DNA of 53,575 nucleotides, taken from Robertmurraya korlensis NBRC 107688 (GTDB lineage: Bacteria; Bacillota; Bacilli; Bacillales; Cytobacillaceae). Made by a program: the position numbers and the translations under genes. The notes below the pieces were generated by a model, which was not told where the DNA came from, made no database searches, and saw only the letters and a list, made by a program, of their open reading frames with translations. Location: NCBI RefSeq assembly GCF_001591645.1, contig NZ_BCVH01000026.1, positions 1-53,575 on the forward strand. The letters run 5' to 3'. Shown here in pieces: positions 20,332 to 29,500 of the stretch (position 1 is its first letter; every line of letters begins with the position of its first letter).

Positions 20332-20811
20332 TTACCCTCTTCTAGCTCCTCTTCCACCGCGCTTAGATTCTGTATTGCGTTTAAGAGAAGACAGTCGATC
20401 TTCACTATCTTTTAAGAAACGAGCCATTTTTGATTCAAAGTTCTCTTTAGCAGGCATTCTATCATTTGCTTTCCCTTGACGAGGACGGCCTGCTCCTCTT
20501 GAATCATTTCCACCCCCACGATATGGTGGTCTTTCCGATCTTTCTGGACGAGAGCTGCGTTCAGGTCTCTCAGGTCGATCTACAGCTTTTTTAATTGATA
20601 AACCGATCTTGCCATCTTTCTCAACATTGATGACTTTTACCTCTACTTGATCACCAACTTTTAGATGGTCGTTAATGTCTTTAACATAATTATCTGCAAC
20701 TTCACTAATGTGAACAAGACCTGTTGATCCTTCCGGTAGCTCTACAAAAGCTCCAAAATTAGTAATGCCTGTTACCTTTCCTTGTAACTTGCTGCCTACT
20801 TCGATTGACAT
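20332..20811 (-). CDS. yabR: S1 RNA-binding domain protein (YabR, general stress protein 13-like)
   Basis: The 159-residue protein begins with one S1/OB RNA-binding domain (residues 3-75: VGSKLQGKVTGITNFGAFVEL ending VEKDGKIGLSIKK), followed by a strongly basic, arginine-, glycine- and proline-rich tail with RPER/SERP repeats, probably disordered and RNA-binding. ATG at 20811 has AAGGAGG ten bases upstream; the longer frame to 20889 would run through the promoter and is rejected. It is transcribed alone, after divIC. Its exact RNA target is not known. Confidence 0.9.
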   Translation of the reverse strand: MSIEVGSKLQGKVTGITNFGAFVELPEGSTGLVHISEVADNYVKDINDHLKVGDQVEVKVINVEKDGKIGLSIKKAVDRPERPERSSRPERSERPPYRGGGNDSRGAGRPRQGKANDRMPAKENFESKMARFLKDSEDRLSSLKRNTESKRGGRGARRG

Positions 20812-20859
20812 AAAAAGAATGTTCCTCCTTAAGAATATAAAAAATCGTACTTTATATAT

Positions 20860-20889
20860 ATTATACAGAAAGGAAAAAAAGCGTGTCAA
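20860..20889 (-). promoter_or_regulatory. yabR sigma-A promoter
   Basis: Perfect hexamers TTGACA (20884-20889) and TATAAT (20860-20865) are separated by 18 bases on the minus strand, about 50 bases upstream of the yabR ATG. Confidence 0.8.
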
Positions 20890-20906
20890 TAAGCCGAGTT
20901 ACCGGT

Positions 20907-21296
20907 TCATTTTTCCTTGTCTTTTTTTTCCACTGGAAGATTGAATATAATCTCATTACTATTGGAAAGAAAGTAATCCTTTCTTGCTAGTTTAGCGATA
21001 TATTCTTCGTCATTTAGTTTAACGATTTCCTCTTTAAGGATAGTTTCATCCTTTTTAAGTGCAACTAATTCCTGATCAGCCTTTTGTTTTTCCTCTTTCA
21101 TTGCCTCTAGAGTTGCGGATTGCCTAAGGAGTGTAGATACGATAAAGTATGCTGCTAATCCTACGATTACAATAAAAACTGTTAGCCTTCTCATAAGCAG
21201 AGTTCTTTTTCTTGCATTTTGAATTACTGCCTTTTCCTGATGCTGCACATATTGTGACGGTATTTTAGATATATTATGTTTCCTGACAACACTCAC
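20907..21296 (-). CDS. divIC: Cell division protein DivIC (FtsB family)
   Basis: DivIC forms the FtsL-DivIB-DivIC complex that activates septal peptidoglycan synthesis. The 129-residue bitopic protein has a basic cytoplasmic N terminus, one membrane helix (about 37-56, LTVFIVIVGLAAYFIVSTLL) and an extracellular coiled coil (about 62-100, rich in K/E/L heptads), followed by the conserved EYIAKLARKDYFLSNSNEIIF. The start is GTG at 21296 with a G-rich Shine-Dalgarno nine bases upstream. It lies just after yabQ in the sporulation/division cluster. Confidence 0.93.
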   Translation of the reverse strand: MSVVRKHNISKIPSQYVQHQEKAVIQNARKRTLLMRRLTVFIVIVGLAAYFIVSTLLRQSATLEAMKEEKQKADQELVALKKDETILKEEIVKLNDEEYIAKLARKDYFLSNSNEIIFNLPVEKKDKEK

Positions 21297-21311
21297 TTCG
21301 GCGTTCCCCCC

Positions 21312-21944
21312 TTACTCTTTGTCCTTTCTCCATCTAGAAAAGACGTTGTTAATGGTATTCTTTATTCCCTGGAAATTTCCTGCTAACTTATTATATAACT
21401 TCTCGACGGATTTTTTAATATGTTTCGGCAACAAATTCCAAAATAATATCAAGAGCCATTGGACAGGGGTGAAAATTACCTTAATTATCATCCATAATAC
21501 CTGGATTGTCCACTTAACAAGCACGAAAAGTCCCTTTCCTATAATAGTTACTAGACTTACACAACCTAGCAAGAGAGAGACAATTGGCCTATAAATAAGC
21601 ATAAGGAATATTTTGACAGCATACCGATAAATAGAGATTATCATTGTTATGATAATCTCTAAAACTCTTGCGTAACCTCGCTTTAAGAGACTTTGGTAAG
21701 CAGCAAACCCACACAGAATAGCCAGGAAAATATAAGACCTTAATTCTCCTTGGTTAACAACAAATAAAACGTAGAAAAAGATCAAACCCTGTAGAACCCA
21801 AAAGAATATGTCGTTTAAAAATACGAGCCAAGACTTCCTTTTTGATCGAATTAAAAATCGATTATACGTATCAATTGCAGCACCTAGATAACTTCCCATA
21901 GCAGCCATGGAAAGCATTGTTAAAAATTGTGTTGTTAGCGTCAT
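21312..21944 (-). CDS. yabQ: Spore cortex biosynthesis membrane protein YabQ
   Basis: YabQ is a sporulation membrane protein needed for cortex formation in B. subtilis. This 210-residue protein has about five hydrophobic segments (residues 3-25, 38-60, 67-85, 95-115 and 120-165), and a basic C terminus (FSRWRKDKE). The SLGAAIDTYNRF region (GSYLGAAIDTYNRF, 18-31) is a recognisable family feature. It overlaps the end of yabP by 4 bases, so the two are coupled. Molecular function is unknown. Confidence 0.88.
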   Translation of the reverse strand: MTLTTQFLTMLSMAAMGSYLGAAIDTYNRFLIRSKRKSWLVFLNDIFFWVLQGLIFFYVLFVVNQGELRSYIFLAILCGFAAYQSLLKRGYARVLEIIITMIISIYRYAVKIFLMLIYRPIVSLLLGCVSLVTIIGKGLFVLVKWTIQVLWMIIKVIFTPVQWLLILFWNLLPKHIKKSVEKLYNKLAGNFQGIKNTINNVFSRWRKDKE

Positions 21945-22246
21945 CGGAATAGCTTGCTAAAGAAGCCTTTAGCCTTCTCCCCATGCTGATCATCTAAATA
22001 CACAAGATCAAAAACTTTCCCCTTTATTGAAACAATCCCCTTATCCACATCTAGGTTTTTCATCTGCAAATTCTGACCCTTAATAGCTAGAAAGCCCATC
22101 ACTGTTTCAAGTAGAAACTCTTCGTTATCAAAACTTTCAACTTGCTTTACACCTGTGATGTCTAAAAGTCTACGCCCTCTCATGATGACATCATGATCTG
22201 GTACCGTGGTCCCTTTTGAAGTATTTGTGTCATAATATTGGCTCAT
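21941..22246 (-). CDS. yabP: Spore cortex protein YabP
   Basis: YabP is a small protein required for spore cortex synthesis, related to YqfC. The start at ATG 22246 (MSQYYDTN) follows GAGGGATG and gives 101 residues, close to the B. subtilis length; the longer frame begins upstream without better signals. Conserved features are DHDVIMRGRRLLDITGVKQV (about 16-35) and LDVDKGIVSIKGKV. No membrane segment. It pairs with yabQ, its functional partner in B. subtilis. Confidence 0.88.
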   Translation of the reverse strand: MSQYYDTNTSKGTTVPDHDVIMRGRRLLDITGVKQVESFDNEEFLLETVMGFLAIKGQNLQMKNLDVDKGIVSIKGKVFDLVYLDDQHGEKAKGFFSKLFR

Positions 22247-22296
22247 TCTCTCATCCCTCACAATCACTTTGTACAACCTTTTGTACATATGTATGA

Positions 22297-22327
22297 AAGA
22301 TATGAATCAATTAGAACAGAAACATAA
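22297..22327 (-). promoter_or_regulatory. Candidate sigma-E promoter for yabP-yabQ
   Basis: TTATGTTT (22320-22327), 15 bases, then CATATCTT (22297-22304) on the minus strand each match 6 of 8 positions of the sigma-E consensus as I recall it. In B. subtilis yabP is a mother-cell gene, which fits, but the match is modest. Confidence 0.4.
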
Positions 22328-22351
22328 GGGAACGATTCGGTGTCCTAGTAG

Positions 22352-22621
22352 CTATTCAGTGGCTTCCTCAACCTTCTCTTCCTTAACAAGGCTATACATA
22401 TCCGCTGCTTCCTCTTTTCGGGAGGTTTCTTGAAGCTTTTCAATTTTCACCGTTACAATCTTTTGCCCAAATCGAACAGCCAGCTCATCGCCGACCTTAA
22501 CAGTTGAGCTCGCTTTAGCTTGAAGGCCATTAATGGTAATCCTTCCTTGATCACTTACCTCTTTCGCAAGTGTTCTTCTTTTAATAAGACGTGAAACTTT
22601 TAAAAACTTATCTAACCTCAT
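22352..22621 (-). CDS. rqcP: S4-domain ribosome quality control factor RqcP
   Basis: RqcP (formerly YabO, Hsp15 family) binds stalled 50S-peptidyl-tRNA complexes and helps RqcH add C-terminal alanine tails. The 89-residue protein is one S4 RNA-binding domain (residues 1-60; MRLDKFLKVSRLIKRRTLAKEV and GRITINGLQAKASSTVKVGD) with an acidic C-terminal end. ATG at 22621 lies 13 bases after yabN, so it is probably cotranscribed with it. Confidence 0.93.
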   Translation of the reverse strand: MRLDKFLKVSRLIKRRTLAKEVSDQGRITINGLQAKASSTVKVGDELAVRFGQKIVTVKIEKLQETSRKEEAADMYSLVKEEKVEEATE

Positions 22622-22634
22622 GTAAAACTCCTCC

Positions 22635-24098
22635 TCATTGTTCTTCTTTTTTTGCCTCGTTCCAAAACTTATCCAGCTCTTCTAATGTGAATTTATCAAA
22701 GCTTTTTCCACTTTCTAATACCTTAGCCTCTATAAAGGCAAAGCGTCTCATGAACTTTTGATTGGTTTGAAATAAAGCTTCTTCTGGCTGAATTTGTAAG
22801 AATCGAGCAATATTGACCAGAGCAAACAAGATATCTCCAAATTCTTTTTGCAGATCATCTGTATGTGTTTCCTTTGAGAGTTCTACTTCGAATTCTTGTA
22901 GTTCCTCTTTTACCTTTTCCCATGCTTGAACTACATTTTCCCAATCGAAACCTACTTTTGCAGCCTTTTTTTGTATTTCATAGGCACGAATTAAGTTTGG
23001 TAAATGAGTACCTATACCATCAAGAATGGAGGTTTCTTGTTCTCCTTTTTCTTCCAATTTGATTTCTTGCCAATTCTTTAAAACATCCTCAGTTGTTTCA
23101 GCTGTAGCATCTCCAAATACATGCGGATGCCTTCTAACCATCTTAGATGATATTCCCTCAATTACTTCGTCAATTGAAAAGTATCCTTCATCCTCTCCAA
23201 TTTGTGCATGCAACATAACTTGAAGCAGTACGTCTCCTAGCTCTTCAATCATGTGGTCAATATCTTCTTCGTTTATTGCTTCAATTAACTCATAAACCTC
23301 TTCTAGGAGATACTTTTTTAGGGACTGATGAGTTTGCTTTTTGTCCCAAGGACAGCCATTTGGTCCACGGAGTTCAGCAATAATATTTCGTAGCTTAGAA
23401 AATTCTTTATAAGTCAATTCTTCTCTCTTTATAGGCGCTACATATACCGAAGTTAAATTATTTAGTGTTACTTCACGATCAAGCTCATGTAGCTCCACCT
23501 TTTTGACCGTTTCTTTGGTTGTTCCTGCTGCTGTAACAATAACTACATCATGGTCATAAGGGTATTTTTCCATCAGTGTCAGTTTCACTTCAGATGCAAT
23601 AAAGGTATCGTAGACCTGCCCAATAATTACATGCTGACTGACTTGAATATCATCACGCTTCAGATTTGTCCCATCTAATAGCTGGAATCCTTCAATTGGA
23701 TCCATTTGTACTGCTTGAAACAATGGGTCTAAAAAGCTTTGACCTCCTATAACCTCAATCTCTACCTTTAACGTTCCTGCTCTTTCTAACAGAATTTGAA
23801 CTGTACGTTCTGCAACCAACGGATGTCCGGGAACAGCATACAAGAGCGACCCCTCAGCGGCCTTTGAAATTAGATCATCACATATGGACTCATATACCTC
23901 ATCAAATGTATTCTTTGCTTCGTAAACATGGTCATATGAAGTAAACTGCATACCCTCATCTCTAACTAGCTCTTCAACTACTGGATGCTCTTTCGTTCGA
24001 AGATACACTTTCTTACTATTCTTTAATAGTTTATATATCCCTAATGGCAGCTGATCTAGATCACCTGCACCCAGACCAACGATTTGAATCTTATTCAT
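22635..24098 (-). CDS. yabN: YabN: tetrapyrrole methylase-like domain fused to MazG nucleotide pyrophosphohydrolase
   Basis: The 487-residue protein joins an N-terminal SAM-dependent tetrapyrrole methylase-like fold (about 1-225; VGLGAGDLDQLPLG, YAVPGHPLVAERTVQ, VTAAGTTKETVKK) to two MazG-type segments (about 240-360 with GPNGCPWDKKQTHQSLKKYLLEE and EELGDVLLQVMLHAQI, then 385-470 with EFGDILFALVNIARFL). MazG hydrolyses NTPs to NMPs and PPi using the EExxE/ExxD metal site. The methylase part lacks a known substrate. The ATG at 24098 has GGAG nine bases upstream; another ATG at 24104 is too close to it. The gene overlaps the yabM reading frame by only the stop region. Confidence 0.9.
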   Translation of the reverse strand: MNKIQIVGLGAGDLDQLPLGIYKLLKNSKKVYLRTKEHPVVEELVRDEGMQFTSYDHVYEAKNTFDEVYESICDDLISKAAEGSLLYAVPGHPLVAERTVQILLERAGTLKVEIEVIGGQSFLDPLFQAVQMDPIEGFQLLDGTNLKRDDIQVSQHVIIGQVYDTFIASEVKLTLMEKYPYDHDVVIVTAAGTTKETVKKVELHELDREVTLNNLTSVYVAPIKREELTYKEFSKLRNIIAELRGPNGCPWDKKQTHQSLKKYLLEEVYELIEAINEEDIDHMIEELGDVLLQVMLHAQIGEDEGYFSIDEVIEGISSKMVRRHPHVFGDATAETTEDVLKNWQEIKLEEKGEQETSILDGIGTHLPNLIRAYEIQKKAAKVGFDWENVVQAWEKVKEELQEFEVELSKETHTDDLQKEFGDILFALVNIARFLQIQPEEALFQTNQKFMRRFAFIEAKVLESGKSFDKFTLEELDKFWNEAKKEEQ

Positions 24099-24103
24099 AC
24101 TCA

Positions 24104-25711
24104 TCAACTCCTATTTTTTTTCGGAAGTAATTTTATTAGTTTGCTTCCTAGAGGCAATAAACTCAATTCGCTCTCTTTGAATGTATGTAATTTCAAAATA
24201 ATAATTAAATAGCTAAGTCCTCCTAAAAAGACACCAAACATTGCCTCAAGCCCCGCCTCTAAACGGTTTGGTTCATCTAGAAAAGGATCAATAAGCCAGC
24301 GGTACCCTTTTAAAACAAAAAACATAATTAAAGCAGCCACCGCAACCTTTATTAACTCTTTTCCTTTCATAATCTCTCCCTTTACCCTTGATAGTAGAAC
24401 CATAAACAAGAGAATAGCAATTATAACAAGGGATAGTACGGAAGCAAAAGCAGCACCATAAGCTCCAAACAGGGGTACGAAATAAATATTAAACAAGTAT
24501 TTAAACAAACACCCAAGAACAATCATTATAGCGGGAAATATAATTTTCCCTAGTCCTTGAAGTACTGCACATAAAGTAATAATAAGGGAACTTAAAAGGA
24601 TAATTGTACTTTGCATAGCAAGAATGGATGATCCTTCACTATTTTGAAATAAGAAAATATTAGTCGGTTCAATAATGGATATTAGCCCAATACTTGCTCC
24701 GATACCAACCATTACACTAATTAGTAAGGATAAACGGATTCTATCATGTAACATCGATATATCCTTTTTCACTTTTTCACTAGAGATGATGGGTACTAGT
24801 GATAATGACATGGATGTAGCCACCACTGTTCCAAGTTGAATAAGTGGTAACCCTCGGTCATAAATTCCTTTCATTTCTTTTGCAGCCTGCTCGTTTGTCA
24901 TATTTAATAATAACGAATATAAATTTAAGGAATCTCCTAGTTGGATAAACAAAAGAAGCATACTGCTGACACTTATAGCAAACCCTTGTATGCACAGTAC
25001 TTTTATTATACGCCTAGCTTCAGACCACGTCGGGATCGATTCCTTTTCGAAAAACACCGGTAAATATTTTGCCCTTTTTTTAAAAAAGAAAAGTAAAACC
25101 AATACCGCTACAATCCCTCCAACAATGGAGCCAAACATAGCTCCTGCCCCGACTGTATAAAGATCCTCGTTCCTCAAGTAGAAGGCAACCACTAAGATTG
25201 TGCTTACCCTTATAAACTGTTCCGTTACTTGTGATATTGCTGTTGGCTTCATATCACCACTTCCCTGGAACACACCTCTCATAATGGATAGAAAAGGGAT
25301 TAAAAGAAAGATAAAAGAAATTGCCTTTAAGAGAAGTGCAATATGTGGGTCCTTCATAAAAGAGGCTATATAAGGAGCTCCATAAAACAAAGCCACAAAT
25401 AGTAGAACTCCAATCAACGATAAAAGAATAGAGGATGTAACGATTAGCTTCTTTGCACCTTGAATGTCTTTTACACTCATTTTTTCGATATAAAGCTTAG
25501 ATATAATGACAGGAAATCCATATGTACATAACACAAGCGCCATTCCGTAGAAAGGATATGCCTGTTGATAGATATAAAATCCAACGTCCCCAACTAGGTT
25601 TTGAAAGGGAATCCGGTAAAATGCACTTAATACCTTTACAATAAGCGCTGAAACCGTAAGAAGTAATGTTCCCTTTAGTATGGCATGTGACTCTTTATGG
25701 GGTTTAATCAC
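24104..25711 (-). CDS. yabM: Polysaccharide biosynthesis/MATE-fold flippase family protein (YabM, SpoVB-like)
   Basis: A polytopic protein of about 535 residues with some 13-14 predicted membrane helices, belonging to the MOP flippase superfamily (SpoVB/MurJ relatives). The start of the fold is LKGTLLLTVSALIVKVLSAFYRIPFQNLVGD, and the segments GVFQGSGDMKPTAISQ and GAAFASVLSLV are typical. The longest frame to 25771 has no Shine-Dalgarno; GTG at 25711 lies five bases after GGGGG and fits homologues. Probable role: moving a lipid-linked envelope or spore-wall precursor across the membrane; the substrate is not known. Confidence 0.85.
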   Translation of the reverse strand: MIKPHKESHAILKGTLLLTVSALIVKVLSAFYRIPFQNLVGDVGFYIYQQAYPFYGMALVLCTYGFPVIISKLYIEKMSVKDIQGAKKLIVTSSILLSLIGVLLFVALFYGAPYIASFMKDPHIALLLKAISFIFLLIPFLSIMRGVFQGSGDMKPTAISQVTEQFIRVSTILVVAFYLRNEDLYTVGAGAMFGSIVGGIVAVLVLLFFFKKRAKYLPVFFEKESIPTWSEARRIIKVLCIQGFAISVSSMLLLFIQLGDSLNLYSLLLNMTNEQAAKEMKGIYDRGLPLIQLGTVVATSMSLSLVPIISSEKVKKDISMLHDRIRLSLLISVMVGIGASIGLISIIEPTNIFLFQNSEGSSILAMQSTIILLSSLIITLCAVLQGLGKIIFPAIMIVLGCLFKYLFNIYFVPLFGAYGAAFASVLSLVIIAILLFMVLLSRVKGEIMKGKELIKVAVAALIMFFVLKGYRWLIDPFLDEPNRLEAGLEAMFGVFLGGLSYLIIILKLHTFKESELSLLPLGSKLIKLLPKKNRS

Positions 25712-25784
25712 CCTCACCCCCAATTTTAGGTAATTCGGAGTTATTATAGCATATCGGAGACATTCATACATGGTAAGACGGAAA

Positions 25785-25808
25785 AAGAGGTAGCTATCGC
25801 TACCTCTT
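25785..25808 (-). terminator. spoVT intrinsic terminator
   Basis: A perfect 10-bp stem AAGAGGTAGC/GCTACCTCTT with loop TATC is followed on the minus strand by TTTTTCC. Confidence 0.85.
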
Positions 25809-25822
25809 CTTTCCCTTGAATT

Positions 25823-26359
25823 TTATGACTCCATTTGCCTAGCTAGAAACCCTGCTGCTGTTTCTACCGCTTTACGCTCTACTTCACCGATAGTGGATTC
25901 TTTTGAGAAGATGATGACAGCACCGATAGGATCACCATTTGCAATAATTGGACCCACCGTATATGAAGAAATAGTTTCTTCAATTCCATCAATTAAAGCT
26001 ACCTCACCCTGTTGTGTAATAATGACGGACGTCCTGTCTTCCATTGTTTTTTCAACAAGGTCACTAATATTCTTATTTAAATAGTCCTTCTTTGAGCTAC
26101 CCGCAACAGCTATGTATGCATCTCTGTCGCAAATTAAGATTGGATTTCCTAGGCTATCGTATAGAGCCTCTGCATATTCCCTTGCAAAGTCACTTAACTC
26201 GCTGATTGGAGAGTACTTCTTTAAAATCACCTCTCCATCGCGGTCAACGAAAATTTCTAACGGGTCTCCCTCACGAATTCGAAGAGTTCTACGGATTTCT
26301 TTAGGAATGACGACACGACCCAAATCATCGATTCGACGAACAATACCAGTTGCTTTCAT
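25823..26359 (-). CDS. spoVT: Stage V sporulation transcription factor SpoVT
   Basis: SpoVT tunes sigma-G-dependent forespore genes. From ATG 26359 (MKATGIVRRIDDLG, with GTGAGG nine bases upstream) the protein has 178 residues, the B. subtilis length. Residues 1-50 form an AbrB-type swapped-hairpin DNA-binding domain (GRVVIPKEIRRTLRIREGDPLEI), closely resembling abrB elsewhere in this window; residues 55-178 are a GAF-like domain. The longer frame to 26434 starts almost at the predicted transcription start and is rejected. Confidence 0.95.
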   Translation of the reverse strand: MKATGIVRRIDDLGRVVIPKEIRRTLRIREGDPLEIFVDRDGEVILKKYSPISELSDFAREYAEALYDSLGNPILICDRDAYIAVAGSSKKDYLNKNISDLVEKTMEDRTSVIITQQGEVALIDGIEETISSYTVGPIIANGDPIGAVIIFSKESTIGEVERKAVETAAGFLARQMES

Positions 26360-26444
26360 CCAACGTTGCCTCACTTTCATCTGATGATTTAAACGTTTGG
26401 CATCCATCTCTTTACGTGGTGAAATGATTGCCATTGTTTGAACT

Positions 26445-26473
26445 TAGTATCTTTCATATGGAAAGTTCTATAC
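26445..26473 (-). promoter_or_regulatory. spoVT sigma-G-type promoter
   Basis: On the minus strand GTATA (26469-26473), 17 bases, then GATACTA (26445-26451) fits the sigma-G -35 pattern and CATACTA-type -10. spoVT is a known sigma-G gene. Confidence 0.6.
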
Positions 26474-26590
26474 ACTTACATAGTTTTTTCTCTAAAATGT
26501 TAAAATTAACAGTCGTGGATAAATAATCCAATTTATCTTTATTTACCCCTTATCCTATCGATTAAACATTTTACTATGCTTGATTATCCC

Positions 26591-29500
26591 TTAAGAGACA
26601 ATACTTCCTAGATCCTTCCTTGCATTATGAAGACCCTTCATCATTTTGAAAGCAGCTTCTAACCACTGATCTATCCCAATCCCCTTAATATGAAGAACCA
26701 TCTTTAATTTACTTCCGTCCATTCCAAGTCCAACCATACGGCCAAATTGGCTGCTTACCTCAAATATCTTTTGACCATCTATTTGAGAACTGTCCTCTTC
26801 AGAGACAATGATATTAATTTCATTTTTACTTTGCTTAATTGTCTCAACACCTGCCATTCTCGCATACACCTTTAACTCGGATAATTGGAACAAGTACGCA
26901 ACTTCATCAGGATATTCACCAAATCGATCGATCATTTCCTCTTGAAGCTCTTGTACATCTTCAAGAGTTAATAGTCCACGGAACCGCTTATACATTTCAA
27001 TTTTTTGATTTCCATCACGAATATATGTGTCTGGTAGGTACGCATCTACCTCTACATCAATCTCAACAGATTTTGTAACTACCTCTTTATCAATACCGAC
27101 TTTTCTTTCCTCGATTGCTTCCTTAAGCATCTGAGAATATAAATCAAATCCGACAGAATCAATAAATCCATGCTGTTCGGCACCTAATAGATTACCAGCC
27201 CCACGAATAGATAAATCCCTCATTGCTATTTTGAATCCAGATCCAAGCTCCGTAAACTCTTTAATTGCCTGAAGCCTCTTTTCTGCAACTTCTGTTAAGA
27301 CTTTATCTTTTCTATAGGTAAAATACGCATATGCAACTCGATTGGATCGACCTACACGTCCTCTCAGCTGATACAACTGAGAAAGTCCCATTCGGTCCGC
27401 ATCAAATACAATCAAGGTGTTTACATTTGGAATATCTACACCTGTTTCAATAATGGTTGTACTAACGAGTACATCCGACTCCCCTTCTAAAAATCCAAGC
27501 ATGACAGATTCAAGCTCATTCTCAGACATTTTCCCATGTGCATACGTCACGCGTGCATCTGGAACAAGCGCGGTAATTTCTTCCGCCTTTCTTTCAATAT
27601 CCTCCACACGATTATAAAGGAAATACACCTGTCCACCGCGTGCTAATTCCCTCTCAATCGCTTCCTTAACCAATCCACCATTATACTCCATTACATATGT
27701 TTGAACGGGAAAACGGTTCTCTGGTGGGGTTTCAATGACAGATAAATCTCTTACTCCTAACATGGACATGTGAAGAGTTCTAGGTATAGGAGTAGCTGTT
27801 AACGTTAGAACATCCACATTTGTTTTTAGTTGCTTAATCTTTTCTTTATGTGTTACTCCAAAACGCTGTTCTTCATCAATAATTAACAGTCCTAAATCGC
27901 GATACGTAATATCCTTCGAGAGAATTCGATGTGTTCCAATCACCACATCAACCGTACCTTGCTTTAAACCATTAATTGTTTCATTCTGCTGCTTTCTACT
28001 TCTAAATCTACTTAACAGACCAATATTGATAGGATAGTCCTGAAAACGCTCCCTCATTGTTTCATAATGCTGTTGCGCTAAAATCGTAGTTGGAACTAAT
28101 AAGGCAACCTGCTTACCATCTGCAATGGCTTTAAATGCTGCACGAATGGCCACCTCTGTTTTCCCATAGCCTACATCCCCGCATAGCAGTCGATCCATCG
28201 GACGTTCTCTTTCCATATCCTTTTTAATTTCATGGATAGAACGCAGTTGATCCTCTGTTTCTTGATATGGAAAGGCTGATTCAAACTCTCTTTGCATATC
28301 TCCATCTGGATTGAAGGCATATCCGACAGCAGCTTCTCTTTCTGCGTAAAGCTTAATAAGATCATCAGCAATGTCTTGAACAGATGACTGAACCTTTGTT
28401 TTGACTCGTTTCCAGTCGTTCCCGCCAAGCTTATATATTTTGGGCTCCTTACCTTCTGAACCTACATATTTTTGCACCAAATCAATTTGCTCGACAGGAA
28501 CATAGAGCTTATCCGTCCCTTGATAACGAATGTGCAAATAATCCTTATGCACTCCGTTAATGACAAGAGTTTCTATTCCCAAGTACTTCCCTATCCCATG
28601 GTTCACGTGAACAACATAGTCGCCCACTTTTAACTCTGAGTAACTCTTAATTCTCTCAGCATTTGATAGCTTTTGCCTTCTTGTTTGTCTCTTGGAGCGT
28701 TTATTAAAGAGCTCTTCTTCTGTTATAACAACGATTTTCTGTATAGGTAACTCGAAGCCCGTTTGTAGTCCGCCTTGCATGATTTGAACTTTTCCTTTTA
28801 AAATATCCTGCTTTTGGTTCGCCACAACAGCTTCAATTTCATAGTCTTCTAATACTCTTTCAAGCTTCTTACTTTTCTCACTATCCTCACCTAAGAAAAT
28901 GACGGAGTACTTTCCTTTTTTCCACCGCTCAATTTCCCCTTTTAGTACATTCATCTGTCCATGGAAATTTTGCATTTGTTTACATGCAACATTAATGATG
29001 TTTTGAGGATTCGTATTTGGAACATGCCTTAGGAAAAGCGACATATAAACAATTGGTTTTTTTGATTTTTGAAACATCCCATTTAAATGGTGAGATACAG
29101 GAATATCATGGACAATCTTGCCTTCCCCAAGGAGGCTTGTATACCATTCTGCTTCTTCCTTATCTAAAGAGTCGCTCATCTCCTGAACTCTACTAATTTC
29201 ATCTACAAAAATAAGACCATTTTTCGGCAAATAGTCTAATAGACTGTTAGACTTTTCATAGGCAAATGACAAATACTTAAATAGCTGCTCTGGTCTTTGG
29301 CCATTCTTTAATTGTTCAATTTCATACCCTATATTTTGAGACAATAACGTTTTTACCTTCTCATCCTTCAGCTTTTTCAAACTCTTGGCTAAGTGGTCTT
29401 CAAGCCTTTTTGCCATGATTGGATAATGAGCATCATCTAGTGGAGATTCGGTGGCTGGTCCGATAAAAACTTTAGATAGCTTTTGCTTTGAGCGTTGGTC

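Noticed and set aside
20812-20889. N-terminal extension of YabR to 20889
   Set aside because: It would be encoded by the promoter itself, and ATG 20811 has a good Shine-Dalgarno and homology.
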